Positions 34,680 to 46,579 of a stretch of 64,000 bases of DNA are shown here, piece by piece (position 1 is the first letter of the stretch; every line of letters begins with the position of its first letter). Below the pieces are notes generated by a model that saw nothing but the letters and a program-made list of their open reading frames with translations, made no database searches and was not told where the DNA came from. Source of the stretch: Pseudocercospora fijiensis CIRAD86 (lineage: Eukaryota; Ascomycota; Dothideomycetes; Mycosphaerellales; Mycosphaerellaceae); contig NW_006921540.1 in the NCBI RefSeq assembly GCF_000340215.1, positions 1-64,000 on the forward strand, read 5' to 3'. The position numbers and the translations under genes are program-made.

Positions 34680-35532
34680 TAGGGTTAAGATCCGGTAAAT
34701 ATAGAGGTAGATATTCGAGTATATATCTAGCTAACTTTACTATCTCTTCGATAGACTTGCTATAGTAGATTAAGGCGTTATCTATAATAAAGATTATCTG
34801 TTTTCTAGTAATAAGCGGTAGCACTTAGTTCTCGAGCTAGTTATCGAATATAACTTAATCGATAGAGCCTTAAATATAGAGGGTATACGGAAGATAGCTA
34901 TTAATCGTTAATGCCGGTAATACTAACGTACGCTCTTTACGTTACGTATACTAGAAGTCGTAGTAATCTATTCCCTTTAGCGACTATCTATACTTACGGT
35001 AAGTAGTCTTCTAGTCTATCGCTGTCTTATCTATAAACACTAACTTCTTAATAGGCTACTTCTTATACTTCTTACTCTATACGGCTCTTACTAAAGGATT
35101 GCGTTCTTTAGCTATCTTACGAGAAGCCTTCCGAGTCTAACCTATCGTATAGATAAGATAGCGCTATATATTCGAAGGGTATAGTTAGACGTTAAATTCG
35201 TCGTATAGCGCGAAATATATCTCTTCGAGGTATGCCTCTAGTCGATAGAAGAGGTATTCTTCGAGCTAGTCCTATATAGCTTTAGTAAGGGTTTTCTTAC
35301 GACCTAGCGGTAGGCGTAGAGGGTAGTAATACTCTCTAAACAGGTTATAATTAATACGCTATTTATATAGGGTCGACCGCGCTACGCTAGTTACTAGTAT
35401 TATATCGTCGATCGACTTGTCTACTATAAATAATACCTCCGCCTTCTTTACGGTTAGAAGCGGTATCTTCGTACCTCGCCTATTACGCTTTTCCTCCTTA
35501 TTCTCGGCCGGTAGCTTCTTCTTATAAGGCAT
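34680..35532 (-). pseudogene. Tc1/mariner-type DDE transposase relic, truncated at its 3' end
   Basis: Start codon ATG at 35532-35530 (MPYKKKLPAENKEEKRNR). An N-terminal helix-turn-helix-like part (KKAEVLFIVDKSIDDIIL) is followed by the catalytic region: KKLVFIDKTAID (first Asp), IIFIIDNALIYYSKSIEEI (second Asp) and EYLPLYLPDLNPI, which is the SPDLNPIE box of the Tc1/mariner family. The enzyme would cut and paste its element at TA sites. Only a handful of TAG/TAA stops interrupt about 285 codons. The frame is lost exactly where the telomere-type sequence begins, so the 3' end and one terminal inverted repeat are missing. I did not find the other terminal repeat with certainty. Confidence 0.85.
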
Positions 35533-35559
35533 TACGGAAACGACGATATTCTAACGGTT

Positions 35560-36026
35560 AAAACAATACCTTAACGGTCGCTATACTATTAAAAATAAGG
35601 CAATACGGTCTATAAAGAGGCAGATTAAAAATGCGGTATATAGCTCTTCTCGAGGTCTTAGTATTCTACGGTAAACCGTAAAAGGCAGTAGGCGCTTTAG
35701 TATATATCGGGTACGCTTCGCGCTATAATACTCGTCCGATAAATCGTAGCCGAAGATAGTCTTACACTTAAGAGGCCGAGTTAGAGACGGGATGTCCGTC
35801 TAAGGGCTAGTAATACCGCCTAGAGGTAAGTCTAGATCTTAAATATAGTCGGGGACGGAAGACAGTCTAGAACTCGAGCGCCGGTCTATAACCGACTCGT
35901 CGTCGTTATCGACGTTCTTAGTACTAGTAGGAGCGGATAATAGTTACCTCTATTAAGCTTGCTTCTATTAAGTATATAATCTATCGGGATCTCCTCGATC
36001 TAGCGTAGAAGAGCTACGTTACTACC
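35560..36026 (-). pseudogene. C-terminal fragment, probably of SNF2-family gene P1
   Basis: A coherent minus-strand frame on the left side of the assembly gap, with few stops over about 150 codons: an acidic and Ser-rich part (SAPTSTKNVDNDDESVID), then LTRPLKCKTIFGYDLSDEYY and a basic stretch (RYILKRLLPFTVYRRIL). It most likely continues the frame of 36127-36532 beyond the gap, but the gap prevents proof. It runs up to the 5' end of the mariner relic, so that element may have inserted at or near the 3' end of P1. No domain recognised in this piece. Confidence 0.5.
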
Positions 36027-36126
36027 NNNNNNNNNNNNNNNNNNNNNNNNNNNNNNNNNNNNNNNNNNNNNNNNNNNNNNNNNNNNNNNNNNNNNNNNNN
36101 NNNNNNNNNNNNNNNNNNNNNNNNNN
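36027..36126. other. Assembly gap of exactly 100 N
   Basis: The round length suggests a placeholder of unknown true size. It lies within the probable C-terminal coding region of gene P1, and a misjoin cannot be excluded. Confidence 0.98.
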
Positions 36127-36737
36127 TTCTTACTATCCGATAGATAGGGAGTATTAGCCTTACTATTAGGTCGATTAATATCTATATTAGCCGGACTAGT
36201 CGGATCGTTAGCGTAATCGGATTAGCCGTCGTCGAGGCTATAGTTAGATTCGCTATCGTCGATTATCGTTACTAGTTATTAGATTTCTCTAAGTAGGATA
36301 GTATCGTCTTACTCGGAATCGTATACGAGGTCGCCGAACTAATTATTAGGGCTAATAACCGGGATAGAATTAGGATCGTTAGGATCGGCTAGCTTAGGCT
36401 CGATAGGGGCTAGGAATATAAGATATTCGAATTTAGTCCGGCCGTTTAATAGGATCTTAAGCTTAGCTACTACCTACCTAAATAGCGTAGAGTAGCGCTA
36501 GTAGTTTCGCGCTATTACGTCTTCGAGGTATACTATAAAAGGAATTAGTAATTATATAAACACCGAAACGCTAACTATTTTACTAAGTAGCAAAGTAGTC
36601 GGCGATACGACGACGATACTTACTATACTAATATAGGATAATATCTAGATTATAGTCGCTAGTATCGATAGCCTAGCGAGATATATCGTAAAGGTATCGA
36701 TATATTATCTCGAGGAAGATAAACTCGACCTAATCTA
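36127..36737 (-). pseudogene. SNF2-family gene P1, 3' part, separated by the LINE
   Basis: Continuation of the gene at 41641-46579 beyond the LINE. A short exon end (36737-36624), a 91-base intron (36533-36623), then a coherent frame: YLEDVIARNY, LNGRTKFEYLIFLAPIEPKL, ADPNDPNSIPVISPNN and an acidic tail. Gene P2 has an intron with the same length and 3' end (48645-48735) followed by YLKYI, which supports the order of the parts. The frame runs into the gap. Confidence 0.65.
36533..36623 (-). other. P1 intron with a short family-2 hairpin
   Basis: 91 bases: GTAAGT at 36623, branch-like TTACTAAT, 3' end CTTTTATAG at 36533. A short hairpin ACTACTTTGCT / AGTAAAATAGT lies at about 36575-36605. Confidence 0.7.
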
Positions 36738-36752
36738 TATAGTATATATATA
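36738..36752. repeat. LINE target-site duplication, left copy
   Basis: TATAGTATATATATA, identical to 41626-41640. The LINE 3' end abuts here as a run of GATA units (36753-36765). Confidence 0.8.
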
Positions 36753-36949
36753 GATAGATAGATATTTCATTTGCCTATTATAGTGCCTTTCGGCCTATAT
36801 AGGTCTGTTTCTATATATTGTTTTAGGTAGGAAACTAACTTAGTTAGTAAAAACCTCCCTCCTATCCTATTTATAAGTATTAATCTTCCTCGTTTCCTTG
36901 TTTTCCTTCCTCTAGGATATACTAGTATTATAGTTATTACCCTCTAACT

Positions 36950-39900
36950 ACCTTGCTTGCTACCCTACCCTTCTTTCCCCCTCTTCTTCCCTCCTTCTTA
37001 TCTACTCCTTAGTTTCCCTTGCTAGCGCGAATTGTTGTATAAATCCCTGTTTAATAATCCACTTTACTATCCTCTTTAGGTCTTCTTTGCTCTAGATTAG
37101 CTTATCGTATTCCCTTTCTATTGCTTTTAGTCTCTAATCACTTCTGCCTTCTAACTATTAAGGGTAGACTAGCAGTATATACTTAGGGTTCTAAGATTGG
37201 TAGCTATATTAGCAAGCTCTGCTTTTAATTCCTAGGACGTTTCTTCTATATAGGTAAGATCTGAGTCTAATATGTTTAGATCTGATTTAGATAGCTAGGC
37301 TTGCCTCGGCCCTGTTTAGGTCCTTATAGAGCTAGTAGTTGTATTAACCAAATTTGATTAGTGCCTTTAGGGTTCCTAGTCTAACTTGTGTTTTGTTCTA
37401 TTCCTGCTCCTATAGGTATCTAGTAATTGATTCTGCTAGGCTTTGTTTCTCTCCCTTTAGCTTGTCTTCCTTTAGCCTTATATTTAGTCCCTAAAGCTCT
37501 TTCTCTAGCATTTCTCTTATTAAGACTCTATATTGCTCTAGGTCTTTAACTTTCTAGGGAGTTATTTATAGTCTGTCTCGCCTCCTAGTCCTAATATACT
37601 AGGCTTTTATCTTGTCTAGTGCCTTTTAGATAGTCTATTAGGCTAGGTATTCTATTGTCTTTGCTGTATATTAGTATCTTAGTCCCTTAAAGTATTGTTT
37701 GACTAGTAGGATCCCTAATTCTATTTCTACTACCCTTATTAGTATAGTTTTATATGCTCCTAGGATTTTCTTTAGGCTTTAGGTTTAGGACCTGCTAACT
37801 AGTTGCTTAATCCTCTTTAGTGTTTTCTCCTAGGCTGTCTATATCTGTGCTCTATATAGTATTACTAGCTTAACAATCGCTTTATATATAACTTTAGCTT
37901 TCTCGAATGTAGCCCCCTATATAGAGGCTATAAGCCTATTAATAGATTGCATATTAGTATCTACTCTCTACTTTGCCTTCTTTACTTATAGTCCCTAATT
38001 CAGTTTTAGGTCTAGCTAGATCCCTAGTACCCTAAGCTCTGCTAATAGTTAGGTTTTAAAGCCTTAGATAGTAATTGATTGCTTTATATTATAGGTTGAT
38101 TTAGCCTTACTAAAGTAGATAAGCTAGTACTTTTCTAGGGCGAATTTTGCTCCGTACCTCCTTGCCTATTTTTTATACTCCTAGTGCTTCTCTTCTAGGA
38201 TCTTGTAGTTAGTTTCTATTGTCTTAGACTAGGCTAGGATGTTTGTATTATCTATAAACCCTAATGCTAATGTGTTTTTTAATTCTAGGAGTAGGAGTAG
38301 GTCTGCTATAAAGATAAGGAAGAGGATTAGGGAGAGTGTTAATCCTTAGGGGATTCCCTTTTTAGTTAGTATTAGGTCTAATTTGAATTTACCTAGAATA
38401 AGCTATATTGATCTTTCCTATAGGAAGGACTAGATAAATTGGACTATCTAGTTTAGTATAGCCTTCTGTTTAAGTATATATAGGAGCCTTTTATAGGAGA
38501 TATTATTAAAGGCTCCTAAGATATTAAGGGAGAGGAGGGTTGCTACCTAGTTTTAACTATAGTGCTAGATATACTTAATCTGTTCTATAATTAGTTCTAT
38601 AGCTATTAGTATTAACCTCTTCTTTCTTCCTCCTATCTAGCCTTTAGGAAGGATATTCCTTTCCTCGGTAAAGGTTATTAGCCTTTTAGCGACAATTTTT
38701 TCTAGCACCTTACCTATTGTGTTAAGTAGGGCTATTAGTCTATAGGCCTTAAGCTGTATATAGTCTTCCTTCTAGGGCTTCCTTAGTACTACTGTTAGGG
38801 ACTTCCTAAATAGTCTTAGGTAGTGTCCTAGTGCTAGGCTTTGTAAAAAGATATTAGCTAGTGCTAGGGCAAGCCCCTTCCTATATGCTTTTAGAAGTTT
38901 GTTATAGATCTTGTCTTCTCCTAGTGCCTTGTTGCCTAGAATTTTCTTTAGGATCTTTTTAATAGTTTCGGGTTTAACCTAGGTGTCTCCTAGTATACCT
39001 AGTAGTAGAGTCTCTTATTCTTTCTCCTTTATATCTAATAGGTCTGCTTGTACTTTTCTATAGAAGAAGTGTTAGCCTAGGGCTCTTGCTTTCCCTTCTA
39101 TTATAGTCTACATTTGTCCTTATTAGTCTATAATGTCCGGGAATTGTAGTAGCATATCCTTGTCCTATTTAGGTCTCCTTACCTATTTAGCTATCCTCTA
39201 TATCTCCTCTAGTTTCTTTATAATTATTCCTATTATAGATCTCTATTCTTACATCTTGTCTTTCTTAATCTAGATCTTCTTTTCCTAGTAGGCTTTATTA
39301 TAGTTGTCCTATGCTTCCTAGGTATAGGTTTGTATCTACTGCCTCCTAGCCTTCCTTGCTACTTTAACCTTCCTTATATACTTACTAGTCTAGTATAGTT
39401 GCTAGTATAGTAAATGTTTCTTTGCTAGGGTATACTTTCTAGCTACCTGTTTTAGGATTCCTGTTAGTTCTTCTACTGCCTTGTTAATATCCTCTAGCCT
39501 TAGTAGGTGCTTTATTAAGAGTTCCTCTAGTTTTAGATCCCTTTCTAGTTCCTCCCTAATCCTGCCCTATTAGGTACCTTTCTAGTTAAGCTTCTCCTCT
39601 AGTTCCCTTTCCTAATTAGCTTAGATATTTAGCTCAATCTGTACTAGGAAGTAGTCTAATAATTCTTCTAGTTCCTAGTTAACCCTATATCTTATAATCC
39701 TATTCCTAATCTAATATAATATAAAGTATAGGTCTAGTATACTGCTGCTTCCTCTTACCTCCTAAGTAATTAGTCCCTTTAGGGTAACAATTTCTATTCC
39801 TTCCCTCTCTAACATATTAATTAGTCTTCCTGCTAGGAAGTAGTAAGCTAGGGTAAAGTCTAAGCCCTAGAGGGGGTAGTAGAGGTTGAAATCCCTAAGT

Positions 39901-40330
39901 AGGATTTAGTAGGTGTTCCCCTAGATAACTCTAGGTAGTCTTTCTAGGGTTTTTAGTTAGGTACTGCTTCTTAAGTCTAGTAGTAGGTTGTATATATAGT
40001 AGACTTAGAGTATACCTTAGGATGTCTCTACTTAAACTAATGTTAGGTCCCTATCCTCCTATAGTATAGCCTACTAGGTTTCTATATCTATCTCCTTACT
40101 AATATAGATATATATCCTTAGGGCTCCCTAGTTATAGATAATTAGGTAGTATCTTAGGTCTTTAACTGTTACTAGTCTCTTTGTATATAGGTTGAGCTAG
40201 GGCTCTTAGATTGCAATAATATAATATTCTTTTAGGTTTAGTGCTTAAAGGAAGCTCCTCTATACCTTGTCTTTGCTCTTATTAATATTGTACTATATAA
40301 TATTTAGTAATGTTGCAATGTTTATTAGGT
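36950..40330 (-). pseudogene. LINE ORF2: endonuclease and reverse transcriptase relic
   Basis: Endonuclease: NKSKDKVQRSFL and IIAIQEPQLNLYTKR near the N terminus, then RDFNLYYPL*G and RGSSSILDL (about 39700-40300), which match the GDFN and SS..DL blocks of LINE APE endonucleases. Reverse transcriptase: KGIP*GLTLSLILFLIFI followed by LGFIDNTNILA (about 38230-38360), where DN replaces the catalytic DD of the FxDD box, as expected for a G to A change. The region downstream (about 36950-37900) probably held an RNase H domain as in Tad1, but I could not place its residues. Enzyme role: target-primed reverse transcription. Confidence 0.82.
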
Positions 40331-40399
40331 TTTATCTATATCATTTCCCTATAAGTTTTCCTTTAATCCTCCCTTACTTTAGACTAACATTTAACTAAG

Positions 40400-41600
40400 C
40401 TTTGTCTACCCTGCTTCCTTTCCTATAATGTTAAGGTATCTTAGTCTCCCTAGTTGCTAGTAACTCTCTTGTGCTAGTAAGGCTCTAAATATGAACCTAT
40501 TATCTTGTCTAGACCTCTTTTATAGCACTTAGCTAGGTTGCTTCTATACCTAGCTACCCTAGCTTGTTATATATCTTTTTAGTATATTAATTCTAGCTTC
40601 CTTTGCCTTCCTAGCTGCCTATATTCTTACTAGGCATTCCTTCGCCTAAGAGGGGTGTCTTTTAGTATAGCATGTATATCTTGCTTCTCCCTTATATACT
40701 TTGTATTCTTTAACCTAGTAATCCCTTATATAATAGGAGCAGGTGTTAGTTGTCTTTATACACTTAGCTGCTAAGTATCTATAGTATTAATATTTGAAGT
40801 ACTACATTATCCTATAGTTGCTTCTATATATCTCTGTTTCTAATCTTTCGAAGTCCTAGAACAACCCCTAGTCTAGCACTATATTAGCTTGCTCTATACT
40901 CCCTACCTAGATAATTAGGGAAGACTGTTTCTTAGTCTCTTCGATTTTCCTTTTAATCTATGCTACCTTTGTAATCTTTAGGCCTAGGTATATAGCTTAG
41001 TTTTGTCTCTATAGGCTCTTAATATCCTATTCTTCCTTAAAGCTTCTTGTTATACTATAGGCTATAATTATAAATTGCTATTAGGAGACCTTTGCTGTTT
41101 TCCCTATCTTAGTTGTCTATTCTTTTTATGTTTCTAGCTTCTTCTTGTCCTACTCTTATACTATAAATAGCTTGATTACCCCTTTACCTTCGTTCCTAGC
41201 CCTAATTACCTCTTTAACTACAATTCTTTCTATAATCTCTTTCCCTATAAGTCCTTAGATTTCCTTTTGCTCCTATAGGTCCGTAATATAGACTCTAACT
41301 ACTGTCCTCGGGGGTTTTAGCGCCTCCTAACTAGCTACTGCTACCTAGGTACGGCAGTTTAGGCTTGTCTCCTATTGTTTCTTCGTAATCTTTACTACGA
41401 CTATATTAGCTACCTTTATAATTACGTAGCTTGCCTAGTTGTAGATTGCTTTTAGTCCTCTAAGGAGTTCTAAGATTATTATCCTATATACCCTCTTAGG
41501 GGTTCTTCTATCTTCCGCCTTTAGTACCTCCTCTACCCTAGTATATAGTGCTTTCTATTCGTCCTCCCTTCCTTCTTAATTGTCTTCCCTTCGTCTCTAA
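40400..41600 (-). pseudogene. LINE ORF1 (gag-like) relic
   Basis: Lies upstream of ORF2 in the expected place for the nucleic-acid-binding gag-like protein of Tad1-type LINEs. The frame is fragmented; a cluster of Cys/His codons with Lys/Arg near 40600-40740 may be the remains of CCHC knuckles. Assigned mainly by position. Confidence 0.5.
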
Positions 41601-41625
41601 TTGTTCGCTACTATTTCGCTCTAGT

Positions 41626-41640
41626 TATAGTATATATATA
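41626..41640. repeat. LINE target-site duplication, right copy
   Basis: TATAGTATATATATA, 15 bases, matching 36738-36752 exactly. Confidence 0.8.
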
Positions 41641-42623
41641 ACTAGGCGCGAAAGTTAAGAGGCGTAATCTCGGGCTTAGCTTTAATATCGGGGTCGTCGC
41701 GATTATCTAGATCTCGCGTAAGATAGTCGGAAGCGGGAGTCGGGACGGCTATTATAGTATCGAGGGTATAAGCTATCTACTTAGCCTTAAGTCTACTATA
41801 AGATAGGCGCTAGATTACCTCGATAGAAAGGACGTATTTTATTACTAGCGTACGATACTCCTTCTATATAGAGTCGCGGCGACTAGATCGAATACTATAT
41901 ATAGTTCGTATATAGATATCCGCTATACCCTACTTTACGCGATAAGCCGCCTCTACGGTAAATATATCTTCGTCTTACTAGGTAGTAGGGTCGGCTATAA
42001 TTATAGTAGTTAATAGACGATATACTTCCTTTTAAACTACGTCTAGATCGGGGGTAACGGTTGCTATAAGCTAGTTAAAGAATCGAGTATAGTAATCGTA
42101 CTATAGTATATAGTCGATTATATCGTCTAAGCTAAGATCGTATACGATAACTAGGTAAGTCTACCTAACGCGAGAGGAGCGACCTATCTACTAAGCCTTC
42201 TAGGTAAAGCCGACGATATCTAAAACGAGTTAGACGTATCCGCTATACTACAGATTAGCTACCTCGGATCTAGTATAAGACGAGAGGATAATAACCTTAA
42301 CCTTAGGATTATAGCTACAGTTATCCTCGGCAGAGCTACGCTCGGCTTAGGTTATCCTAGCGTAAATAGAGACATAATCGATTATATATAGGTCGAGAAG
42401 GAGCTCGATAGCCTTATAATTTAGCGGCTCGTTAACCTAAAAGATTATCTTCTTATCGGCGAGGATAACGTATTAGTAGAGGAGCTATAGCGAAGTATAT
42501 AGCTTAGGTAACTCTTAAATTAGGTACTTAAGGCGATCTAGGCGCGCCCTAATACTAGGGTTATTAATATTTCCCTTAGTATAGGTCTAGAAGAAGTCTT
42601 AGATAGATACGGAGTTCTAAGAC

Positions 42624-42751
42624 CTAAACGGTAGTTAGTAAGAGTATAGTTAAAGTAGAGTAATCGCCGACTATTTCGCTAGCCGGTAAAACCGTCGACG
42701 TCGTATAATAGTTTTACCGGCCGGCGAAACGGTTAGAGACGGTAGACTTAT
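42624..42751 (-). other. P1 intron with family-2 hairpin
   Basis: 128 bases. 5' site ATAAGT (from GTAAGT), branch site TACTAAC, 3' end CCGTTTAG. The hairpin has arms TTTCGCCGGCCGGTAAAAC / GTTTTACCGGCTAGCGAAA at about 42671-42745. Confidence 0.78.
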
Positions 42752-44408
42752 AGTAAGTTAATATACAGCGTAGAAGAGTTAATATTATACTTAAGGAGCT
42801 AGCTAAATATACCCGAGGAGGCGCTAAGTACTAATAATCGGCGAAATACGGTAGAGTAGGAGCGCTTCTAGCTAGGAGCAGTCGGGTTATTATAGACGCA
42901 GTTAAGGCGGTCGTTACTTATAATTATAGCGAATCTAGCGACTACGGCGCGATATATAGCCTCTAACGTTAAAGTAGGCGAGGTCTCTATATAGATAATC
43001 TACTATAGTAGGATTTCGGAGCTAAGTATTACGGTCTCGCCCTAGATAAGTAGTTAGGTACCTTTAACGCGGCGAAGTATATAAATGCTTATCGGTAGGG
43101 GAACGAGGGCAGAGTAGCGCCTATCTATATCCTTCTTATCGCTCGGGCGTAAGAGAGTCTACTAAGCGACGGGATCGATTACTTAAAGATAGCGTTCCTA
43201 CTCGCTAATACTATACTACTTCTTACTATTGCTAGTCGGGGTAGGTTAGAACACTTAGTTAGTAGGTACGCGAGTCTAGTCTATACCGTACTTCTTACGG
43301 AACTCCTTGTATAGCCGCTTATAGACGTCCGAGCTACCGAGGCTACCGATAAGTTCTTCGCGACGAGTATTTAGCTACTTCTTACGAATACGCCGAAAGA
43401 GATAGCGTATAAGGCTAGCAAAGTCGGCTATATTATTATAGAATAGCGTAGCTATCGCGAATACTAAGACCGTATACTCGTTATCGAGTAGTATCTATAC
43501 GGAGTTACTCTATAGAGAAAACTTATTCTTAAAGTAATAGCCTTTATTACTAATAACGATAGATAGCCGAGCGGCGCGCGTACCCTATAGAAGAGACATA
43601 TTATTAGACATATACTCTAGTAGGAACGCCTCGTCCTTCTCCTATTCCTTAGCGGCGTTATATATACGCTCGGCGGTATTATTAAGTATAGTAAAGTCGT
43701 CGAGAGACTCTTCGGGTTCCTCGATATCGCGGAGTTACTCGAGTTTCTAGCCGTATCGCGTCTTATATATAACGCCTAGTTATATAGTCTTCTAGACCTA
43801 CGAATCCTTAGTAGTAATAAGGATAGTACGAGTAGTCTATAGGCTTTCGACTAGCAACCTATTAACAAAAGTAATAAGACCTTCTAGCTTAGCGGTAGTA
43901 CCTTTAACGTAGTAGGTAGGATTCTTAGGATCGGGCTTAACGTTAATATATATAGCGACGTTAATATAGCGCGCGTAGCCCTCTCTAGGCCTAAAGTATC
44001 GGGCGTAATTATTACGCTAGGCATTAACGGCCGTATTAGGGCTAATCTCGTATATAGGTATATAATCTAGTAGGGCCGGATTGTGCTCGTTAAAGAAGGC
44101 CTAGACTACTAAGAATACGAGGTTATATACGTCGGCGTCTATATACTTTAGTAGAGTATACTACTCGCTACCGGCCTTTACTATTTAGATATCGATACCG
44201 ATATACTAGCCCGGCTTAGACTCTATAGGCAATCCTAGATAGGCCTAGACGTAGGTATTAATAAGCTCCTATTTATCCGGCGTAGGTAGGCGAGTATCGA
44301 CGTCTATCGAGGCCTAGTCGGTAGCGTTAACTATAGCTATAGGAATTTATATATTAGTAATAGGGCGAGGCGCGATATTACTCTCGATATATACGCGGTA
44401 GAGTACAG

Positions 44409-44545
44409 CTATAATAAACGTTAGTAGAGGAGAAATAAGTAGTAGGTAGACTATTTTACCGTCTAGATAAAAAGAAAAAGGCGTATAAGCGACGACTAGA
44501 TTACTAGCCGGTAAAACGGTCTATATATAGAAAGAGAAAACGTAC
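44409..44545 (-). other. P1 intron after motif I, with family-2 hairpin
   Basis: 137 bases. 5' site GTACGT, branch site TACTAAC, 3' end TTATTATAG. It lies 22 codons plus 1 base after the Thr of motif I, the same position as in the other two SNF2 genes. Arms ACCGTTTTACCGGCTAGTAA and ACGGTAAAATAGTCTA at about 44448-44530. Confidence 0.85.
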
Positions 44546-45890
44546 CTCGGTAGTTGCGACGCTATTCTTCGATATATTCGGACTAATAGACGACGGCGTA
44601 GAGGACCGTAATAGTCTTACTAGTACCTATATTATCGGCGAGGATAGCGCCTTATATAGGCGACTTCTATATTTAGAGAATCTACGCGATTACCTAAGGC
44701 TACTATAGCTTTAAGGCGAGATCGCGAAATATAATACGGAATCTATACTTACTAATAGGGTTAATCTCGCTGTCTAGGAGCGCGGTAACTATAATGCCCG
44801 TCGCGGCGTATATATTTACAAATATAGGAGGGACGGCTAATACGCTATTTATATAACGTAATATATTACTAAATATAGCATTCGTATCTATAGGGGACTA
44901 TAGAAGTTCGTAGTAGTCTAGGGAGTCGGCGGTATAGTACTCGGCCTCTCGGTTAATACGGTCCTATATAGCCGATAGTAGATTATCGTTTATACCTTAA
45001 GGTAGAGACATACCTACGGTACGGTAAACCTTCTCTATATATTAGCGGTAACCTTTATAGAGAAACCGCTTATTAGCCGGATCGATAGTAGTATAGTCGT
45101 TAAAGAAGATTAGATTACGGCGCTCGGCGAGGCATTTAATATATTCGTTATATATAGTCTAATCCTATATATCTAGATCGCAGGTATTAAGGTTAGTAGT
45201 CTTACCCGCGAATAGGTTATAGCATATACCCGAGAGGTATTAGATAGTATTATTATACTCTTAGGCCGAACGGAGAATAGTGCGTTTTATATTAGTAAAG
45301 AATTCGGTTTCGACGTTAGCTAGAGCCTAGCGAGCTTCGTTATCGGCTAGTTTTTAGTCTTAGGCCTACTTTACGGTATTAAATATCGTAGTACTAGGGA
45401 CTCCGTATACGATAGGCTCCGCGTTAGCCCTACCGTAGAAATCCTTCCTAAATGCGTACGCTATATCCCCTATATCCTTGTTCTTACGAACCTTAGTATA
45501 CTAGTATTAGACTAGTAATATAAGGCGAAAGAGGATATTTCCGTTAACCTCCTAACCTTAAATGCTCTTAGCTACCTTTCGGTATTCGGAGGGAATCTCC
45601 GGAGGCACTTCGAGTACGTACGCGTAGTCTTCGTATATCTCGGCGGCTACTTATACTAGGTAGGCTATACGTAAGAAATAGATAGCGAGGCGTAGTCTCG
45701 GCTTCGAATATAGGAAGCGGATATCGTTAGATATATCCTCTACCGTAAGATCGTCGATAGTAAAGGTATTATCGGATATAGCGAAGATATACTCGAAAAT
45801 AGTCTTCGTCGGGACTAAATTATTCGAGTTGCCTAGTAGCTAGTCTTCCTTAGGTAGGTCGTCGTTGCTTTCGCGTAAACTAAATAGGTT

Positions 45891-46054
45891 CTATATAATA
45901 ATGTTAGCGTTAACTAGAAGGGATATATAACTACGAAGACTAAACCGCTAACTATTTCGCCGGCCGGCAAAGTCTAACTTCGGTATAGCGGGTTTACTAG
46001 CCGGTAAAACAGTTAGTATATTAGTCTAGGTATATAGCGTAGGACGGAACTTAC
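45891..46054 (-). other. P1 intron in the N-terminal region, with family-2 hairpin
   Basis: 164 bases. 5' site GTAAGT, branch-like GCTAAC, 3' end TATATAG. Arms AACTGTTTTACCGGCTAG and CCGGCCGGCGAAATAGTT lie at about 45946-46018. Confidence 0.78.
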
Positions 46055-46579
46055 CTAATATCTACCGTTATTCTAATACTACCGACCTACCGGCTACGAT
46101 ATAGCCTAAAGGAACCCTTTATATAGATTCTAATAAGGGAAGTTTAGGAATAAGAGAATATATCTATTCTTCTCTAGACTAGACCCTAGGAAGCTAAGAA
46201 GGTATATACCGCAATTAGCCTAGACGGGAACTCGTATACTATTTACTAGGAACATTCTAAGCGCCTCTCTTCTAGCTTTGCGTATAGCCTCGTATAGTGC
46301 CTACTTCTTATCTGTAGTAAGGCTAAACTATAGCGGTACGGTTACTACCTTAGGTGCCTTAGGTGCCTTAGGCTTAGGCTTAGGCTAGGCGGGTATACCT
46401 AGCGTAGGAGGAGTAGCTAGTACATTCTATATAGCCTTAGTACTCTTACCCTTAGTTCTCGTAGAGAGAGTCGGCGACGACTCGGTAGCGTTCGCGTTAG
46501 TAGTAACTGTCTTCTTACGCTTCTTTAGCGTTATTAGGCTAGCTAGTACGAATTGCTCGTTTAGATTTATAATCGCTAT

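Larger units (their letters stand above)
36753..41625 (-). mobile_element. Tad1-like LINE retrotransposon, complete length but inactive
   Basis: 4,873 bp between 15-bp target-site duplications. On the minus strand it starts at 41625 and ends at 36753 in a short (TATC)n tail instead of poly-A. It encodes a gag-like ORF1, then an ORF2 with an apurinic-type endonuclease and a reverse transcriptase. It contains clearly more TG and CA than its surroundings, so it suffered less RIP and inserted later than most of the window. It interrupts SNF2 gene P1. In-frame stops show it is not active. Confidence 0.88.
41641..46579 (-). pseudogene. SNF2-family ATPase P1, 5' and helicase part
   Basis: Minus-strand gene with introns at 45891-46054, 44409-44545 and 42624-42751. 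The N terminus (from a probable ATA start near 46579) reads NLNEQFVLASLITLKKRKK, then a Lys/Pro-rich linker (PKPKPKAPKAPK). Motif I reads GAILADNIGTSKT at 44612-44651, the GAILADDMGxGKT box of Rad5/Rad16-like SNF2 ATPases. The C-terminal lobe has GRSSRVR*TYLVIVYDL at about 42148-42190, fitting the motif VI arginine finger region. Paralogue of P2 and, more distantly, of the gene at 17840-24008. Broken by the LINE at 41640; its 3' part is at 36127-36737 and probably 35560-36026. Inactivated by stops and by the insertion. Confidence 0.8.
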
